Positions 63,813 to 64,000 of a DNA stretch of 64,000 nucleotides are shown here, piece by piece. This DNA comes from JBGVSA01 sp049840475 (GTDB lineage Bacteria; Pseudomonadota; Gammaproteobacteria; Burkholderiales; Rhodocyclaceae). The stretch is taken from positions 1,364,001 to 1,428,000 of the forward strand of contig JASGKX010000001.1 in NCBI GenBank assembly GCA_049840475.1, in the 5' to 3' direction. The stretch's first letter is position 1; every line of letters starts with the position of its first letter. The notes beneath the pieces were generated by a model. That model was given only the letters and a program-made list of their open reading frames with translations, was not told the DNA's origin and ran no database searches. A program made the translations under genes and the position numbers.

Positions 63813-64000
63813 ATCGATACACAAGCCCCTCTTTCTGCGTCTCGCGTTGTATTGGTGACGGGCGGTGCCCGACGCGTCGGTGCTGCCATCGTTCGGCGGC
63901 TACACGAGGCAGGTTGCCGCGTAGCCATCCACTGCCACGGATCGGTCGCACCGGCGCATGCCTTGGCCGACGAACTGAATCGTGCGCGTGCTGACTCGGC
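63813..64000 (+). CDS. Pteridine-reductase-like short-chain dehydrogenase, 5' part
   Basis: The gene runs off the right edge. The frame reads SRVVLVTGGARRVGAAIV, the NADPH-binding TGGxRRxG motif of bacterial pteridine reductases, then RLHEAGCRVAIHCH. No ATG, GTG or TTG occurs in frame between the upstream stop (63807-63809) and the first beta strand, so the start is unclear; a rare ATC at 63813 or a small local error (CGATCGAT just upstream) are options. Confidence 0.7.
   Translation, partial: MDTQAPLSASRVVLVTGGARRVGAAIVRRLHEAGCRVAIHCHGSVAPAHALADELNRARADS

Overview
The window is a GC-rich chromosomal segment of a beta-proteobacterium. The gene set (NorR/NorA/quinol NorB cluster, class I PHA synthase, TPP-riboswitch thiC, argA of the fused kinase-GNAT type, and a prk-tkt-gap-pgk-pyk-fba run) and the protein sequences point to Burkholderiaceae, most likely Ralstonia of the R. 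pickettii group. The genus is inference from recalled protein families, not from a search. No rRNA, CRISPR array, phage or insertion sequence was seen. There is one tRNA, Arg with anticodon CCG.

Layout. 1-3.1 kb: 5' end of a LysR regulator, a YciI-EamA pair, a GlcG/HbpS protein, a diheme cytochrome c lipoprotein and tRNA-Arg. 3.1-7.1 kb: a poorly coding stretch, then two tandem membrane PAS-GGDEF proteins. 7.1-11.9 kb: nitric oxide detoxification (norR, divergent norA-norB) with three perfect NorR boxes and a sigma-54 promoter. 11.9-16.9 kb: GtrB/GT-C glycosyltransferase pair, a DMT exporter with a divergent Lrp regulator, and an FMN reductase. 16.9-22.5 kb: a FUSC efflux pump with its MarR regulator, a 1 kb non-coding stretch with a large inverted repeat, and an M48 peptidase with YjgN. 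22.7-29.8 kb: two paralogous chemoreceptors and a GAF-PAS-GGDEF-EAL protein. 30-36.9 kb: phaC, a metallo-beta-lactamase-fold hydrolase, a short-chain dehydrogenase, a DsbA-like isomerase, two small DUF proteins and an alpha-carbonic anhydrase. 36.9-45 kb: thiC, a cupin, two tandem serine-linker lipoproteins and a U32 hydroxylation protein. 44.9-49 kb: rsmE-argA-GGDEF-yacG on the minus strand. 49.1-58.5 kb: an IMPase-family phosphatase and the central carbon cluster. 58.6-64 kb: GntR, OsmC, a stand-alone SecD-head protein, a PadR/nitroreductase pair, a LysE exporter, a lipoprotein, DUF1840 and the start of a pteridine-reductase-like SDR.

The most unexpected signal is technical or epigenetic rather than a new pathway. 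Eight reading frames (norA, lrp, FUSC, thiC, two lipoproteins, a GGDEF gene and prk) are broken at nine points, and one lipoprotein gene is broken twice. Every break is repaired by removing one base from a GT-N-GAAC heptamer (GTTGAAC, GTCGAAC or GTAGAAC, on one strand or the other), restoring GT-N-GAC. One of these breaks creates a false FUSC-MarR fusion. A systematic, motif-linked sequencing error, possibly at a modified base, is the likely cause. Many GT-N-GAC copies in the window are intact, so the trigger is more specific than the hexamer.

Biologically, the window combines redox and nitrosative stress functions (NO reductase, iron-centre repair, OsmC, nitroreductase, FMN reductase), four cyclic-di-GMP proteins, two chemoreceptors, and lower glycolysis/transketolase genes beside an orphan-looking phosphoribulokinase. 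The best candidates for undescribed biology are the tandem lipoprotein pair with duplicated control DNA, the alpha-carbonic anhydrase with an extra N-terminal domain, and the SDR that lacks its catalytic lysine.
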